Shown here: positions 40,811-49,359 of the stretch, one piece after another
How the letters are laid out: every line of letters begins with the position of its first letter
Position numbering within the stretch: position 1 is the stretch's first letter
DNA from: Thalassovita sp.
GTDB lineage: Bacteria > Pseudomonadota > Alphaproteobacteria > Rhodobacterales > Rhodobacteraceae
Reading direction: 5' to 3'
DNA: 64,000 nucleotides
Assembly: GCF_963691685.1 (NCBI RefSeq)
Contig: NZ_OY829290.1
Location: 3,621,501 to 3,685,500, forward strand
The notes under the pieces: model-generated
Told to the model about the DNA's origin: nothing
What the model saw: the letters and a program-made list of their open reading frames with translations, nothing else
Database searches by the model: none
Translations under genes and position numbers: made by a program

Positions 40811-40839
40811 TGATTATCCTAGTCGGATTTTCAGAGCAA
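40811..40839 (-). promoter_or_regulatory. putative promoter of the glycine riboswitch
   Basis: TTGCTC (40834-40839) and TAATCA (40811-40816) with 17-base spacing on the minus strand. The start would fall near 40804, right where the first aptamer begins. This is good positional agreement, but the -35 is weak. Confidence 0.5.
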
Positions 40840-40864
40840 GGGTCTCAATGCGACAGATTGCCGA

Positions 40865-41311
40865 TCAGGCGCGACAAGTTGCGGGGCTGAGGATCTCCAG
40901 CAGGCGGTCATTGCCGCACACCAGCGATTCGAGGGAGACCTCATCAAGATGGGCAAAAAACGCCTCGGCGGCATCTGCCAGGGCCAGCCGCAGGCGGCAG
41001 GCCTCGACCAGCGGACAGGTGTTGTCGACATCGGCAAAACACTCCGCCAGCGGCACCGAGGCCTCCAGCGAACGAAACACATCGCCGATGCGAATCTCCG
41101 CGGCCTTGCGGCCCAGCATCAGCCCGCCGTTGCGACCGCGTTGCGTGCGCAGGAAGCCCAGCTGACCCAATTGATTGATGACCTGCGCCAAATGGTTTTC
41201 CGAGGCATTGCACCTGTCGGCGATTTCCGATTTTGTCACCAAGCGACCGTCATTGGCGGCGCAAAACATCAGAATACGGATCGCAATGTTGGTTCGTTTG
41301 GTAATACGCAT
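40865..41311 (-). CDS. Rrf2-family iron-sulfur regulator (NsrR/RirA-type)
   Basis: A 148-residue winged-helix repressor. It begins MRITKRTNIAIRILM with the Rrf2 helix-turn-helix (EIADRCNASENHLAQVINQL) and QRGRNGGLMLG wing. The cluster-binding cysteines read C-X7-C-X5-C (ECFADVDNTCPLVEAC), a spacing I recall from RirA. IRIGDVFRSLE and ACRLRLALADAAEAFF look closer to NsrR. NO or iron sensing is therefore likely; which one is unclear. The gene ends just upstream of the gcv promoter but reads the same way, so both are on the minus strand. Confidence 0.85.
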   Translation of the reverse strand: MRITKRTNIAIRILMFCAANDGRLVTKSEIADRCNASENHLAQVINQLGQLGFLRTQRGRNGGLMLGRKAAEIRIGDVFRSLEASVPLAECFADVDNTCPLVEACRLRLALADAAEAFFAHLDEVSLESLVCGNDRLLEILSPATCRA

Positions 41312-41403
41312 GGGTTTAGACCTCGCAGCAGCTGAGGCCTGCACCATGCACCTCACAGGCCTGTGAGGGATTGATATGGATCAAGATTGGGGTGATTTCC
41401 TGC

Positions 41404-42024
41404 ATGGCAAATGCATTTTTCTTTGGCTACGGCTCCCTCGTGAACCGCAAAACCCACGTCTATGAGGATGCCCATCGCGCCAAAGTGCAGGGCTGGCGGC
41501 GGGCCTGGCGCCATACTGCACTGCGTCCGATTGCCTTTTTGACCGGGGTACCCGCGCCCGACAGCGCCATTGAAGGGCTGATTGCTGGGGTGCCGGGCAA
41601 TGACTGGGCGGCGCTGGACGAACGCGAATTTGCCTATGACCGGGTGGCGTTGACTGAGGCGCTGGATCACCCGCTGCCGGCACGTCCCGAAGTGGCGATT
41701 TATGCGATCCCTGAGGGCAAACATGGCGCCCCGGATCGCCGCCATCCGGTTCTGCTGAGCTACCTTGATGTGGTGGTGCAGGGCTATCTGCAGGAATTTG
41801 GCGCAGACGGCGTTGCTGACTTCTTTGCCACCACAGACGGCTGGGACGCGCCGATCCTGGATGACCGCGCCGCGCCTTACTACCCCCGCCATCAGGTGCT
41901 GAATGCAAAAGAGCGCAGTCTGGTGGATCAGATGCTGGTGCTGGTCGGGGCCACACCAATGCATCTGGAGGGCACCGAACTGGCGGAATTTGAAGCCGCC
42001 CTGCAGTTTGGTGGCCGCAGCTGA
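41404..42024 (+). CDS. gamma-glutamylcyclotransferase-fold protein
   Basis: A 206-residue protein with the GGCT/AIG2 fold marker FFFGYGSLV at the N-terminus. The proton-accepting Glu is probably in DEREFAYDRV. Long members of this kind act as glutathione-specific cyclotransferases or are of unknown role. It is divergent from the Rrf2 gene, about 90 bases between starts. I use the ATG before ANAFFFGYG; an in-frame ATG at 41371 is alternative. Confidence 0.72.
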   Translation: MANAFFFGYGSLVNRKTHVYEDAHRAKVQGWRRAWRHTALRPIAFLTGVPAPDSAIEGLIAGVPGNDWAALDEREFAYDRVALTEALDHPLPARPEVAIYAIPEGKHGAPDRRHPVLLSYLDVVVQGYLQEFGADGVADFFATTDGWDAPILDDRAAPYYPRHQVLNAKERSLVDQMLVLVGATPMHLEGTELAEFEAALQFGGRS

Positions 42025-42349
42025 GGATCTGCGTCTCATTTAAGCGCTAAAACCACGCATTCCCCGCCCCATCTTAGGGCCGGGGCTGCGATAAAAACCC
42101 GCCAAGACGTGAACAATTCGGCCAATTTCCCGCTTTTGTTCCGCAAATTCCGCCCGAATACCCCCTAAAGAGAGCGCCTCCCCTCCGTTTTGACGGGGTT
42201 AAATGGGGCCGTTTCCGGCCGTTCTTCATACTGGGAAAAACGATCCAACGCTGCCGCTTAGGGTCACATGTATTTTTGTAACGTTTCACGAGGGCTTTTT
42301 ACCAATGACGCAGATCGGACAACTAGAGAAAGCTCTCGAAGGGGGAAAC
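42025..42349. other. intergenic region before the CBS gene
   Basis: No gene seen. A short hairpin GGCCG-TTTC-CGGCC lies near 42206. An alternative start for the CBS gene (ATG at 42305) lies in its right end. Confidence 0.4.
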
Positions 42350-42808
42350 ATGAAGAAACTAAGAACCGTCTCGCAGATTATTCGCAAACGTCGCCTTTTC
42401 TGTGTGTCGCCCGACGACATGGCCCGTCAGGCCTGTAAAATCATGACAAACCGCAAACTGGGCGCGCTGCCGGTCATTGATGACAACGGCACCCTGGTTG
42501 GCGTGATCTCCGAGCGTGACATCGTGCGCCGCTGCATTGGTGGCAAACGCAAAACCGTTCGCACCGCGATCCGTGAGGTAATGACCCCGGATCCCATCGT
42601 TGCCAAATCCGATGACACCATCGTGGTGGCCATCGCGGTGATGATGCAGAACCAGATCCGCAACCTGCCGGTTGTTGAAAACGGTGTGGTCATTGGCATG
42701 ATCTGCATGCGCGAAGTGGTGACCGAGCTGTCGACCCTGGCCGTGCAGAACTTCGGCCTGGCCGGCATCGTTCAAGACACTGAACTGCAGGTCGCTGAGC
42801 GCGTCTGA
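42350..42808 (+). CDS. tandem CBS-domain protein
   Basis: A 152-residue protein composed of two CBS motifs. The first is DDMARQACKIMTNRKLGALP with VIDDNGTLVGVISERDIVRR; the second is SDDTIVVAIAVMMQNQIRNL with PVVENGVVIGMICMREVV. CBS pairs bind adenosine nucleotides and sense energy state. Without an attached enzyme the target is unknown. I chose ATG 42350, with GGGGG four to five bases upstream; ATG 42305 would add 15 residues. A bidirectional terminator follows. Confidence 0.88.
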   Translation: MKKLRTVSQIIRKRRLFCVSPDDMARQACKIMTNRKLGALPVIDDNGTLVGVISERDIVRRCIGGKRKTVRTAIREVMTPDPIVAKSDDTIVVAIAVMMQNQIRNLPVVENGVVIGMICMREVVTELSTLAVQNFGLAGIVQDTELQVAERV

Positions 42809-42863
42809 TCCGATTTAGCGCTACGGGGCACTCCCCCCAAACTTCGCCCAGTGGCCGCAAAGA

Positions 42864-42895
42864 AAAACCCCCGCGATGCAGATCGCGGGGGTTTT
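42864..42895. terminator. bidirectional terminator between the CBS gene and gltX
   Basis: AAAACCCCCGCGAT / ATCGCGGGGGTTTT with GCAG loop. A-run and T-run on opposite sides let it stop transcription of both convergent genes. Confidence 0.92.
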
Positions 42896-42934
42896 GCGTT
42901 TCTTAGGCCAGCGGGTCTTAGGCCAGTGGGCGCG

Positions 42935-44260
42935 TTAGCCGCGCGCCTTGACCACCTGCAGCAGCGGCATCACATCGCCCATGTCGGGCCCATGGCCCTG
43001 ACCGGTCAGCGCCTTGCGCAGCGGCATGAACAGACCTTTGCCTTTGCGGCCAGTGGCCTCTTTCACGGCCATGGTCCAGCTTTTCCAGGTGTCCCCGTCA
43101 AACGGGCCTTCGGGCAGCAGTTTCATTGCCTCGGCAATGAATTCCTTGTCCTCATCCGCGATCTCAGGCTCTGCACCTTCGCTGAACAGGGTCCACCAGC
43201 CTTTGAGGTCACCGCGCACGGTGATGTTGTCACGGGTCACGGTCCAGAACTGTTCCGCCAGATCCGCCGGCACACCGATTTCGGCAATCTCATCCTTCAC
43301 CGCGTCAAACGGCAGGGTCTGCAGATAATGCCCGGTCAGCGGGAACAGATCCTGCACATCAAACTTGGTCGGCGCGGAGCCGAATTTGTTGATGTCAAAG
43401 CCTTCTGCCAGTTCCGCCATCGAGGACCGCAGTTCGACCGGATCAGAGGAGCCCAGACGCGCCATTTGGCTGAGCAGCGCCAGCGGCTCCACCCCCTGTT
43501 CGCGCAGATCCTTGATCGCCAAAGTGCCCAGACGTTTTGACAGCGCCTCACCCTGCGGGCCGGTCAGCAGCGAATGGTGGGCAAAGGCCGGAACCGTGCC
43601 GCCCAGCGCCTGGATCATCTGGATTTGGGTCGCGGTGTTGGTCACATGGTCGGAGCCACGCACAACATTGGTCACACCCATTTCAGTGTCATCCACGATC
43701 GAGGCAATGGTGTAGAGCACCTGACCATCAGCCCGGATCAGCACCGGATCAGACACCGAGGCCGCATCAATCGAGATGTCGCCCAGAACACCATCGGTCC
43801 ATTCAATCCGCTGATGGTCCAGCTTGAAGCGCCACACGCCATTGCCACGCTCCGCGCGCAGGGCGTCTTTCTCATCGTCCGACAGGGCCAGCGCGGCGCG
43901 GTCATAAACCGGCGGCTTGCCCATGTTCAGCTGTTTCTTGCGCTTCAGGTCCAGCTCAGTCGGGGTTTCAAACGCCTCATAGAAGCGGCCCATCTCACGC
44001 AGCTTGTCAGCCGCTTCGGCATAGCGGTCCAGACGCAGCGACTGGCGCTCCATCACGTCCCACTCCAGCCCCAGCCATTCCAGATCGCGTTGGATCTGGT
44101 CGACATACTCTTCCTTCGACCGCTCCGGGTCGGTGTCATCGATGCGCAGAATGAACTTGCCGCCCGCCTTTTTGGCGATCAGATAGTTCATCAGCGCGGT
44201 GCGCAGGTTGCCAACATGGATGTAGCCTGTTGGCGAAGGGGCAAAACGGGTAACGGTCAT
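42935..44260 (-). CDS. gltX: glutamyl-tRNA synthetase
   Basis: Class I synthetase charging Glu onto tRNA. It has 441 residues, the short (two-GltX-type) form common in Alphaproteobacteria. The HIGH motif is FAPSPTGYIHVGN, the KMSKS equivalent is GEALSKRLGT, and the ATP-site VVRGSDHVTNT is present. No zinc-binding Cys cluster is seen. Many Rhodobacterales have two GltX copies with different tRNA preference; which this is cannot be decided here. The start MTVTRFAPSP is preferred to the eight-residue longer form. Confidence 0.93.
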   Translation of the reverse strand: MTVTRFAPSPTGYIHVGNLRTALMNYLIAKKAGGKFILRIDDTDPERSKEEYVDQIQRDLEWLGLEWDVMERQSLRLDRYAEAADKLREMGRFYEAFETPTELDLKRKKQLNMGKPPVYDRAALALSDDEKDALRAERGNGVWRFKLDHQRIEWTDGVLGDISIDAASVSDPVLIRADGQVLYTIASIVDDTEMGVTNVVRGSDHVTNTATQIQMIQALGGTVPAFAHHSLLTGPQGEALSKRLGTLAIKDLREQGVEPLALLSQMARLGSSDPVELRSSMAELAEGFDINKFGSAPTKFDVQDLFPLTGHYLQTLPFDAVKDEIAEIGVPADLAEQFWTVTRDNITVRGDLKGWWTLFSEGAEPEIADEDKEFIAEAMKLLPEGPFDGDTWKSWTMAVKEATGRKGKGLFMPLRKALTGQGHGPDMGDVMPLLQVVKARG

Positions 44261-44439
44261 CGTGATCTCCTGTTGCTGGGCCACATGTCACAGGTTGTGC
44301 GATTTGTCCAGTTGGGGCTGCGTTTCCAAGGGGTGCGCACTGGTTATCACGAAAGCGTGAAAGCACGGGACTGTTGCGCCGCGCCGCCTACCCTCCTGAG
44401 CCATTGATCTTGACCCGCTGATCTGTGGAGGAACCCCAA

Positions 44440-45372
44440 ATGCCCCTGACGTCCCCGTATATTTCGCGCCGCCATCTGTTGCTGGCCGGCGCCGCCCTGC
44501 CCGTTGCAGGCGCGCTGTCCCCCTCGCCTGCGTTTGCCGCAGCTGAAATGCTGGGCGCCGCGACGCCCAAATTCAACCGTTTCAAGCTGGGCGAGATGGA
44601 GGTCACAACCCTCCTGGCCGGCACCCGCACCGTGGAAGAGCCGCAAAAGATCTTTGGCATGAACGTCAGTGCCGCGGACTTTGCCCAAGCCTCGGACATG
44701 GCGAACATCCCCACCGATAAGGCGCAGTTTTTCTTCACCCCCACCATCGTCAACACCGGCAGTGAGCTGGTGCTGTTTGACACCGGCCTCAATGGTGCGG
44801 GCATCGCTGCCGCTGTCACCGCCGCTGGCTATACGCCGGATCAGGTGGATGTGGTGGTGATCACCCATATGCATGGCGATCATATCGGTGGCCTGCTGAC
44901 CGATGGCGTCGCCACCTTCCCCAATGCCCGCTATGTGACCGGATCGACCGAATTTGACCACTGGGCCGGGGCTGAAAACGAACGCTTCGAAGGCAACGTG
45001 CGCCCGCTGGCCGAACAGATGGCGATGATCGGCGATGGCGACAGCCCGGCCTCGGGCATCACCGCGATGGCAGCCTTTGGCCATACACCGGGCCATATGA
45101 CCTATATGCTGGAGTCTGGTGGCAAACAGCTGCTGATCGCGGCGGATTTTGCCAACCACTATGTCTGGTCGCTGGGCTACCCCGATTGGGAGGTGCGTTT
45201 TGACATGGACAAAGCCGCTGCCGCCCAGACCCGCCGCAAGGTGTTGTCGATGCTGGCCGCAGACCGCGTGCCCTTTATCGGCTACCACATGCCCTTCCCC
45301 GGCATGGGCTATGTCGAACCCCGCGGCGACGGTTTCCACTACACCGCAGCCAGCTATCAGCACATGCTCTGA
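44440..45372 (+). CDS. Tat-exported metallo-beta-lactamase-fold hydrolase
   Basis: A 310-residue periplasmic protein. It has a twin-arginine signal (SRRHLLLAGAALPVAGAL, cleavage about AFA) and the zinc motif THMHGDHIGG, then FGHTPGHMTY and AADFANHY. Such proteins include lactonases and quorum-quenching enzymes; the native substrate is unknown. GGAGG eight bases before the ATG fixes the start. It is divergent from gltX, about 180 bases apart. Confidence 0.9.
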   Translation: MPLTSPYISRRHLLLAGAALPVAGALSPSPAFAAAEMLGAATPKFNRFKLGEMEVTTLLAGTRTVEEPQKIFGMNVSAADFAQASDMANIPTDKAQFFFTPTIVNTGSELVLFDTGLNGAGIAAAVTAAGYTPDQVDVVVITHMHGDHIGGLLTDGVATFPNARYVTGSTEFDHWAGAENERFEGNVRPLAEQMAMIGDGDSPASGITAMAAFGHTPGHMTYMLESGGKQLLIAADFANHYVWSLGYPDWEVRFDMDKAAAAQTRRKVLSMLAADRVPFIGYHMPFPGMGYVEPRGDGFHYTAASYQHML

Positions 45373-45379
45373 CAGTGGC

Positions 45380-45805
45380 TCACGCAGGCTGGACCGGCCA
45401 GATCCGGTCCAGATCCTGCAGCCCAGTCCGGATCAACTCCGCCAGAACCTCCAGATCAATATCCGCCAGCTTGTTCACATAGAGGCAGGACTTGCCCAGC
45501 TTGTGTTTGCCCAACCGGTTTAGGATTTCTGAGTAATCCTGATAGCCCGGCATGATATAGATCGACAGGTTCGCCTTGCGCGGGCTGAACCCGGTGGCCA
45601 GGAAATCACCCTCACGCCCCGACTGATACCGGTAATGATAGCGGCCATAGCCAATGATCGACGCCCCCCACATGACGGGCGGGAATCCGGTGACGCGCGG
45701 GAACAGGTCCAGCAGAACCAAGCCATCTTCACGCCGTTTCACAGGTTCCACAGTCGCAAGGAAATCACGCGGGTTCAGATCATGGGGTTGGGTTTTATTG
45801 GCCAT
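45380..45805 (-). CDS. DUF1801 protein
   Basis: A 141-residue cytoplasmic protein of the YdhG/DUF1801 fold. Indicators are MWGASIIGYGRYHYRYQSGR and KHKLGKSCLYVNKLADIDLE. The family is widespread and its function unknown. It lies convergent with the hydrolase (eight bases) and downstream of nadE on the same strand, after a structured gap. Confidence 0.86.
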   Translation of the reverse strand: MANKTQPHDLNPRDFLATVEPVKRREDGLVLLDLFPRVTGFPPVMWGASIIGYGRYHYRYQSGREGDFLATGFSPRKANLSIYIMPGYQDYSEILNRLGKHKLGKSCLYVNKLADIDLEVLAELIRTGLQDLDRIWPVQPA

Positions 45806-45875
45806 GTCCCATGCTGACGCAGAGATATGCTGGGATCAAGCCACATGCGCCGCGCGGGCGGATAGGCTGCGCAGT

Positions 45876-45924
45876 GAGTATTTTTGAAACAGTGAAAGCC
45901 TGTTTCAGCGTTCCCCAAATACTC
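45876..45924. repeat. nested inverted repeat
   Basis: GAGTATTT (45876-45883) pairs with AAATACTC (45917-45924). Inside it GAAACAG (45886-45892) pairs with CTGTTTC (45900-45906). It lies in the gap between nadE and the DUF1801 gene and resembles a motif I recall from many Rhodobacterales intergenic regions. Confidence 0.55.
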
Positions 45925-45968
45925 CCGCCGGAGGCAACCCGAGGGCCATCAGGCCCGAGATATCCAGC

Positions 45969-45987
45969 GCGCCCCGATCAGGGGCGC
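45969..45987 (-). terminator. hairpin after nadE
   Basis: GCGCCCC-GATCA-GGGGCGC, 22 bases beyond the nadE stop. No T-run; a second hairpin GGGCC/GGCCC is at 45943-45956. It is a possible weak terminator. Confidence 0.45.
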
Positions 45988-46008
45988 ACAATTTGGGTAC
46001 GGGTTGGA

Positions 46009-47673
46009 TCAGGCGCCGCTGGGGTCGCGCCAGCGGTTGACGATCGGGTAGCGGCGGTCCAGCCAGAAGGCTTTGCGCGAGAGCCGGGTGCCCGGCGCAG
46101 ATTGGAAGCGTTTGTATTCGCTGATCAACAGCAGATGTTCCACCCGTTTTACGGTGTCGCGTTCATAGCCCGCGGCCACGCAATCGGCGACTGAGGCTTC
46201 CTCATCCACCAGCATGGTCAGGATCCCATCGAGGATCTCATAGGGCGGCAGGCTGTCTTCGTCTTTTTGATCGGGGCGCAGCTCGGCGCTTGGGGGTTTG
46301 TCGATGATCGACACCGGGATCACCGTGCCCTCAGGCCCCGCCATCCAGTTGCGGTGATTGGCATTGCGCCAGCGGCAGACGTCAAAGACGCGGGTTTTGT
46401 ACATATCCTTGATCGGATTGTAGCCGCCGTTCATATCGCCGTAGATCGTGGCATAGCCGACCGCGACCTCGGATTTGTTGCCGGTGGTCAGCAGCATTTC
46501 ACCAAACTTGTTGCTGAGCGCCATCAGCAGCAGGCCGCGCAGGCGGGATTGGATGTTTTCCTCGGTCAGGTCCTCATCCCGGCCGGCAAAAAGCGGCGCC
46601 AGAGTATTTGTCACCGCCTGACGGCTTTCAGAGATCGGCACGTAGTCGTAGTGGCAGCCAAGGTTTTTCGCCAGCGCCTCAGCATCCTCGAGCGAGCCCT
46701 GCGAGGTATATTCCGACGGCAGCATTACGCAGCGCACGTTTTCAGCGCCCAGCGCGTCAGCGGCGATGGTCGCAACAATCGCACTGTCGATCCCGCCGGA
46801 GAGCCCCAGCAGCACCTTCTGGAAGCCGGATTTGCCACAGTAGTCGCGCAGCGATTGCACCATGCAGCGATAATCCTGTTCCATCTCATCCGGCAGGCTG
46901 GCTTTGGGGCCGTCTTCGGCCATCCAGCCACCCTCGGTGCGCCTCAGCGTGACATGGGCCAGCGCCTCATCAAACAGCGGCAATTGCAGCGCCAGCTTGC
47001 CGCCCGGGTTCAGAATGAACGAGCCGCCGTCAAAGACCTGATCGTCCTGACCGCCCACCATGTTGAGGTAGATCAGCGGCAAGCCGGTTTCGACCACGCG
47101 GGCCACCATATGGTTCATCCGGCGTTCGAACTTGCCGCGATAGTAAGGCGAGCCGTTGGGCACCAGCAGGAACTCAGCCCCGGTTTCCTCCAGCGTTTCC
47201 GAGACATCCTCAAACCAAGCATCTTCGCAGATCGGGGAGCCGATGCGCACCCCGTCGATGTCATAGGGCCCTTCCAGCGGGCCGTGATCAAACAGGCGCT
47301 CTTCGTCAAAGACGGTGTAATTGGGCAGGTGATGTTTGCGCCGGATATGGGCGATCTTGCCGCCTGACAGGATGTAGTAGGCGTTGAACAGCTGGCCGCC
47401 TTCGGCCAGCGGGCCGCCGATTGCGATGGCGGGGCCGTCTGCACAGTCTACCGCCAGCGCGCCCATCAGCTCATAGGCGCGGGCCTGCAGCGCGGGTTTC
47501 ATCACCAGATCCTGCGCGTTATAGCCCAGCAGGAACATTTCCGGCAGGGCCAGCAATTGGCTGCCTGCGGTTTTGGCCTCAGCCCAAGCCTCTTTTGCCT
47601 TGGCGGCGTTGCCCTCCAGATCCCCCATCACCGGGTTCAGCTGGGCCAGTGTCAGTCGAAATGTATCGGCCAA
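46009..47673 (-). CDS. nadE: glutamine-dependent NAD+ synthetase
   Basis: Makes NAD+ from deamido-NAD+ using glutamine-derived ammonia. It has 554 residues in two domains. The N-terminal nitrilase-type glutaminase has Glu in LLALPEMFLLGY, Lys in HIRRKHHLPN and Cys in GSPICEDAWF. The C-terminal synthetase has the P-loop LLGLSGGIDSAIVATIA. The start codon is TTG, supported by GAGGAG eight bases upstream. It follows NadD (16.9 kb) in the pathway. Confidence 0.96.
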   Translation of the reverse strand: MADTFRLTLAQLNPVMGDLEGNAAKAKEAWAEAKTAGSQLLALPEMFLLGYNAQDLVMKPALQARAYELMGALAVDCADGPAIAIGGPLAEGGQLFNAYYILSGGKIAHIRRKHHLPNYTVFDEERLFDHGPLEGPYDIDGVRIGSPICEDAWFEDVSETLEETGAEFLLVPNGSPYYRGKFERRMNHMVARVVETGLPLIYLNMVGGQDDQVFDGGSFILNPGGKLALQLPLFDEALAHVTLRRTEGGWMAEDGPKASLPDEMEQDYRCMVQSLRDYCGKSGFQKVLLGLSGGIDSAIVATIAADALGAENVRCVMLPSEYTSQGSLEDAEALAKNLGCHYDYVPISESRQAVTNTLAPLFAGRDEDLTEENIQSRLRGLLLMALSNKFGEMLLTTGNKSEVAVGYATIYGDMNGGYNPIKDMYKTRVFDVCRWRNANHRNWMAGPEGTVIPVSIIDKPPSAELRPDQKDEDSLPPYEILDGILTMLVDEEASVADCVAAGYERDTVKRVEHLLLISEYKRFQSAPGTRLSRKAFWLDRRYPIVNRWRDPSGA

Positions 47674-47827
47674 TTGCTGCGCTCCTCTTTGGCGTCACCC
47701 CTGTGATGTAACAGATCACCCGGCAAGGGAAAGCCGATTTGCAGGAAAGCCGTTGCCTGATCGGCATTCCTCGCCTAGGTTTTTGCATGTTTCAGAGGGA
47801 ACGGGGACCTGGGGCTCAGGAATTAAC

Positions 47828-49270
47828 ATGGCGAAAAAGCACAATAAACAGGCGGCAGCAGTCGCGCGGGTGGCACTGGTGGCCGGACTGGCGGTGACAG
47901 GTGTGGCCGGTGCAGGCCAGGCACAGGACAGTGATGTCCTCACCAAGCAATTTGATGACGGCGGTGTCTATGAAGGCACCTTCAAGGGTGGTTTGCAGCA
48001 TGGCACCGGCACCTACCGGTTGCCCAATGGCTATGAATACACCGGCGCGTGGGTTGAGGGTGAGATTAAGGGCCTGGGCGTGGCCCGCTTCCCCAATGGA
48101 TCGGTCTATGAGGGCGCCTTTGAGAAAGGCAAACCGCACGGGCTGGGCAAGATCGTCTTCACCGATGGGGGCACCTATGAGGGCGACTGGGTTGAGGGCA
48201 AAATCTCAGGCCAGGGCGTAGCGACCTATGCCAACGGCGTGCGCTATGAGGGCGGCTTTCAGGATGCGATGCACCATGGCCGCGGCCGGATGCAGAGCCC
48301 GGGCGGCTATGTGTACAACGGCGATTGGGTGAGCGGCGTTAAAGAGGGCTTTGGCAAGATCACCTATCCCGATGGCGCCATCTACGAAGGCGCTGTCGCC
48401 CGTGGTGCGCGCGAAGGTCAGGGCACGCTGACCATGCCGGACGGGCTGGTCTACACCGGTCTGTGGAAAGACGGCCAGATCAACGGCAAGGGCAAGCTGA
48501 CCCAGCCCAATGGCGATGTCTATGAGGGCATGCTGGTGGGCGGCCGCCGGGAAGGTCAGGGCAAAGTCACCTACGCCAATGGCGACACCTATGAGGGCAT
48601 GTTCCAGGAAGACAAGCGCGACGGTCAGGGCACCTTTAACGGCGCGGATGGCTATCGCTATGTCGGCGCCTGGGTCGCCGGCCAGATCGAGGGTGACGGC
48701 ACCGTGACCTACCCCGATGGGTCAACCTATGCCGGACAGTTCCGCGCCGGACTGGCCGATGGGATCGGCAAGATCACCTACCCCGATGGCGCCACCTATG
48801 AAGGCGACTGGAAGGCCGGTGTGATCGATGGCCAGGGCAAGGCGACCTACCCCAACGGGCTGACCTATGAGGGCAGCTTCATCAACGCGCAGAACCACGG
48901 GTTTGGCATCATGACCTACCCCGATGGCTACCGCTACGAGGGCGATTGGCTGGAAGGACAGCGCCACGGCAAGGGGCAGGCCACCTATGCGGACGGCACG
49001 CTTTACAATGGCGACTTTGTTGCCGGTCAGCGCGAAGGTGTGGGCGAGCTGACCATGCCGGATGGCTTCCGCTACAATGGTCAGTGGAAAGCCGGCGAAA
49101 TCTCAGGCAACGGCATTGCCACCTACCCGAATGGCGACAGCTATGAGGGCGCCTTTGAAAACGGTAAACGCTCAGGCCAGGGCACCATGCGCTACGCCAC
49201 CGGGCAAGAGGCCAGCGGCACCTGGGAAAACGGCGCCCTGAACAACGACGCGGCGCCTTCGGGCAACTAA
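47828..49270 (+). CDS. exported 18-repeat MORN protein
   Basis: A 480-residue protein. The N-terminus has a basic start and signal-like segment (AVARVALVAGLAVTGVAGAGQA). Eighteen MORN repeats of 23 residues follow (pattern G-x-x-Y-E-G-x-W-x-x-G-x-x-x-G-x-G), and a degenerate nineteenth. Repeat ends alternate TYPD, TYPN and TMPD. MORN proteins bind lipids or act as scaffolds. A fully repeated periplasmic one is unusual. AGGA six bases before the ATG. The gene is monocistronic, ending in the terminator at 49290. Confidence 0.88.
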   Translation: MAKKHNKQAAAVARVALVAGLAVTGVAGAGQAQDSDVLTKQFDDGGVYEGTFKGGLQHGTGTYRLPNGYEYTGAWVEGEIKGLGVARFPNGSVYEGAFEKGKPHGLGKIVFTDGGTYEGDWVEGKISGQGVATYANGVRYEGGFQDAMHHGRGRMQSPGGYVYNGDWVSGVKEGFGKITYPDGAIYEGAVARGAREGQGTLTMPDGLVYTGLWKDGQINGKGKLTQPNGDVYEGMLVGGRREGQGKVTYANGDTYEGMFQEDKRDGQGTFNGADGYRYVGAWVAGQIEGDGTVTYPDGSTYAGQFRAGLADGIGKITYPDGATYEGDWKAGVIDGQGKATYPNGLTYEGSFINAQNHGFGIMTYPDGYRYEGDWLEGQRHGKGQATYADGTLYNGDFVAGQREGVGELTMPDGFRYNGQWKAGEISGNGIATYPNGDSYEGAFENGKRSGQGTMRYATGQEASGTWENGALNNDAAPSGN

Positions 49271-49289
49271 GACGCCCGACAAGACTTAG

Positions 49290-49316
49290 AAAAGCCCCGG
49301 TCCTGCCGGGGCTTTT
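49290..49316 (+). terminator. terminator of the MORN gene
   Basis: AAAAGCCCCGG / CCGGGGCTTTT stem (49290-49300 with 49306-49316), followed by GTTTTGG. It also faces the convergent SnoaL gene. Confidence 0.92.
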
Positions 49317-49359
49317 GTTTTGGTTCAGATCCTTCATTCCAATTGGGGCGACGGCCCGC

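Noticed and set aside
47579..47946. Frames antisense to the nadE start and MORN signal peptide
   Set aside because: They have no ribosome-binding site and clash with two secure genes.
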